From Strigamia acuminata (Eukaryota; Arthropoda; Chilopoda; Geophilomorpha; Linotaeniidae), in the NCBI GenBank assembly GCA_949358305.1, contig OX442318.1, forward strand, positions 15,666,517 through 15,730,516: 64,000 nucleotides of DNA. The letters run 5' to 3'. Every line of letters starts with the position of its first letter. The first letter of the stretch is position 1. Below the pieces are notes generated by a model, which saw nothing but the letters and a program-made list of their open reading frames with translations, had not been told where the DNA came from and ran no database searches. This document shows positions 62,339-64,000 of the stretch, one piece after another. A program made the translations under genes and the position numbers.

Positions 62339-64000
62339 CACGTGACCCGGAGTGTGGTTTTTGGGGGCGAGGGCCGTCCTCCGACCGCGCCGTGACGCGC
62401 CCCGGGTCGGATCAAGAGGCGACCCGGTCGGAAACCGAACCTCGGGGTTCCTCGGGGCGTGGTTTTTTGGGGACGGGGGGAGGGGGGGATTGGGTCGCGT
62501 GCTCCGACCGCGCCGCAACGCGCCGTGGGTCGGTCACCAACCTTTGTCAATATTTTATAAATTTCCACGGAATTTCAACAATGTTTTACATAAGTCCGTC
62601 AAATCGGGCAGAAATATCCCGTACAATGTCGCTGCAATTCTGTGGAAATTTATCAGATATTGACAAAATTCGGTGACGGGCGGAAGGGCGATTCCCGGGC
62701 GGAAGAGAGAGAGAGAGAGAGAAAGGGGGGACGGCCGGCGCCTACGCCGACGGGGCGCGGAGGGCGAGTGCACTGTTCACGCATGTGGGCGCGTGTGGAC
62801 GCTCGATTTACTGGCGCGTTGGACAAGTCAAAAAAAATTTCCCAATGTCTGACAAAAATTCCATCGAATCACGGCAATATTTGACAACACTTGCACAGAT
62901 TTTTAGCAACATTCACCGGCGAGGTCGTTGATGAACTCGCTTTACCCCGATGAATCTCGCGCGACAACAACCCTGCGAAAATACCAAATCTCGTACGAAT
63001 AATAAACACGGCGCAAACCGCACAAAAATCCACGACATAAAATCGAATGTCGTCTATCGGCACTCTCAGCATTCCCCCGGACATTTTCCGGAAGAGTTTG
63101 GTCCGGCCGGAATCCGAGGAATAGTCACTCCCAAAGTGCGGATTTTGCGGGTGCACTCGCTTCCGAAGGATAGGCAAAGCAGGCGTGCGGACGCGACGCC
63201 CGGACGCGGCCGGACGGGGACCAGTCGGCGCTTAACCTTGGGGTATGTGTGCGGATTTTGTCGGGGGCGAAAGGGTCCCGCTTTTTAACATTACGGCGGC
63301 CTATACGTTGTTTCGTTGATCGCGACTGTGATGCGGAATTTGCGGATGTTGTTTTGGCCGAGTAGTTCGTGCGACCGAGCGCGTTTTGTTCGTTGCTTTT
63401 CGGTGTTCGGTGGGTTTTGTGACCGGTCAAGGGTTTCGCTAAAACGTGGTTTTTGTGACGGGAGGGAGGGGGGATCGGTTCATGTGCTCCGAACGCGCCG
63501 CGACGCGCCGTGACTTGGGCCAAAAACGACCCGGTCGGAAACCGGGTCCCGGGCTTCGTCGAGGCGTGGTTTTTGAGAACGGGGGGAGGGGGGGATCGGG
63601 TCGCGTGCTCCGAAAGCGCCGCGACGCGCCGTGACTTGGGCCAAAAACGACCCGGTTGGAAACCGGGTCCCGGGCTTCGTCGAGGCGTGGTCCCGATCGG
63701 GACAAACTCTTCCGGAAAATGTCCGGTGGAATGTTGAGAGTGTCGATGGACGACGTTCGAGTTTATATCGTAAGTAAGTAAGTATCTGACAAAACTTGCA
63801 CAGAATTTTGTCAACATTTGATAAATTTCCACAGAATTTAACGTTGTTTTGCTAAAACCTGCGGAAACGTGTCTAGTCGGGCAGAAACGTCTCGTAAAAT
63901 GTTGCTGAAATTCCGTGGAAATTTGTCAAAAATTGACAAAAGTTGGTGACCGACCCACATCGCGTTGCGGCGCGGTCGGAGCACGCGACCCGATCCCCCC
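62339..64000. repeat. array unit 4, partial (A segment, runs off the right edge)
   Basis: A segment up to the poly-C run. It has at least one private substitution (CGGTTGGAAACC at 63653, CGGTCGG elsewhere). The array continues beyond the window. Confidence 0.9.

Overview
The window comes from an animal genome, most likely an invertebrate (an arthropod is plausible but not provable from this sequence alone). The evidence is an intact BEL/Pao retrotransposon (a superfamily known only from animals), Ty1/copia and Ty3/gypsy elements whose primer-binding sites match metazoan tRNA-iMet and tRNA-Gln 3' ends, and satellite DNA. No single-copy host gene, rRNA, tRNA or CRISPR was recognised. The window looks like a heterochromatin-type graveyard and nursery of nested retroelements abutting a complex satellite.

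Layout, left to right. (1) 1-4231: two minus-strand copia bodies sharing one LTR: a partial gag (1-923), leader, primer site, one LTR (2124-2605), then a truncated RT/RNase H fragment (2621-4231). (2) 4232-12841: a nearly intact plus-strand BEL/Pao element (1758-aa gag-pol, 1067-bp LTRs). (3) 12842-14447: a 140-bp satellite organised as a six-monomer, 848-bp higher-order repeat. (4) 14450-16188: a non-autonomous DNA transposon with long terminal inverted repeats and TA flanks. (5) 16194-about 39854: a large plus-strand Ty3/gypsy element with a 5' LTR, a tRNA-Gln primer site, gag and pol linked by a -1 frameshift signal, and an unusual third ORF with a Cys-rich zinc-ribbon-like region. It carries two minus-strand copia insertions: copia A (20362-24972, target duplication ATTTA, inside gag) and copia B (29145-35996, target duplication AAAAT, inside the integrase). 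Its 3' LTR is missing. (6) About 39855-64000: a tandem array of about 3.9-4.4 kb units. Each unit is an imperfect palindromic segment (A, about 1.85 kb) plus a GC-rich minisatellite (B) punctuated by conserved AT-rich cassettes of about 96 bp. One unit boundary is split by a very young copia-like element (43714-49641) with 455-bp LTRs that look identical and target duplication CACGT.

The most interesting points are: the young copia-like element encodes a single 1015-aa protein with GAG-pre-integrase and integrase-like regions that have lost two catalytic acidic residues and the zinc ligands, has no reverse transcriptase, and is studded with copies of the octamer GAGGGGGA that also forms its polypurine tract; copia B seems to carry a methyl-CpG-binding-domain-like segment between integrase and RT; the gypsy element has a textbook slippery heptamer plus hairpin and an unexplained third ORF; three copia families share an identical 16-nt leader motif; and the 4-kb array has a foldback-like architecture with edge-specific and interior cassette types.

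All identity statements are by eye; no alignment or database search was run. Boundaries marked approximate are uncertain by some tens of bases.
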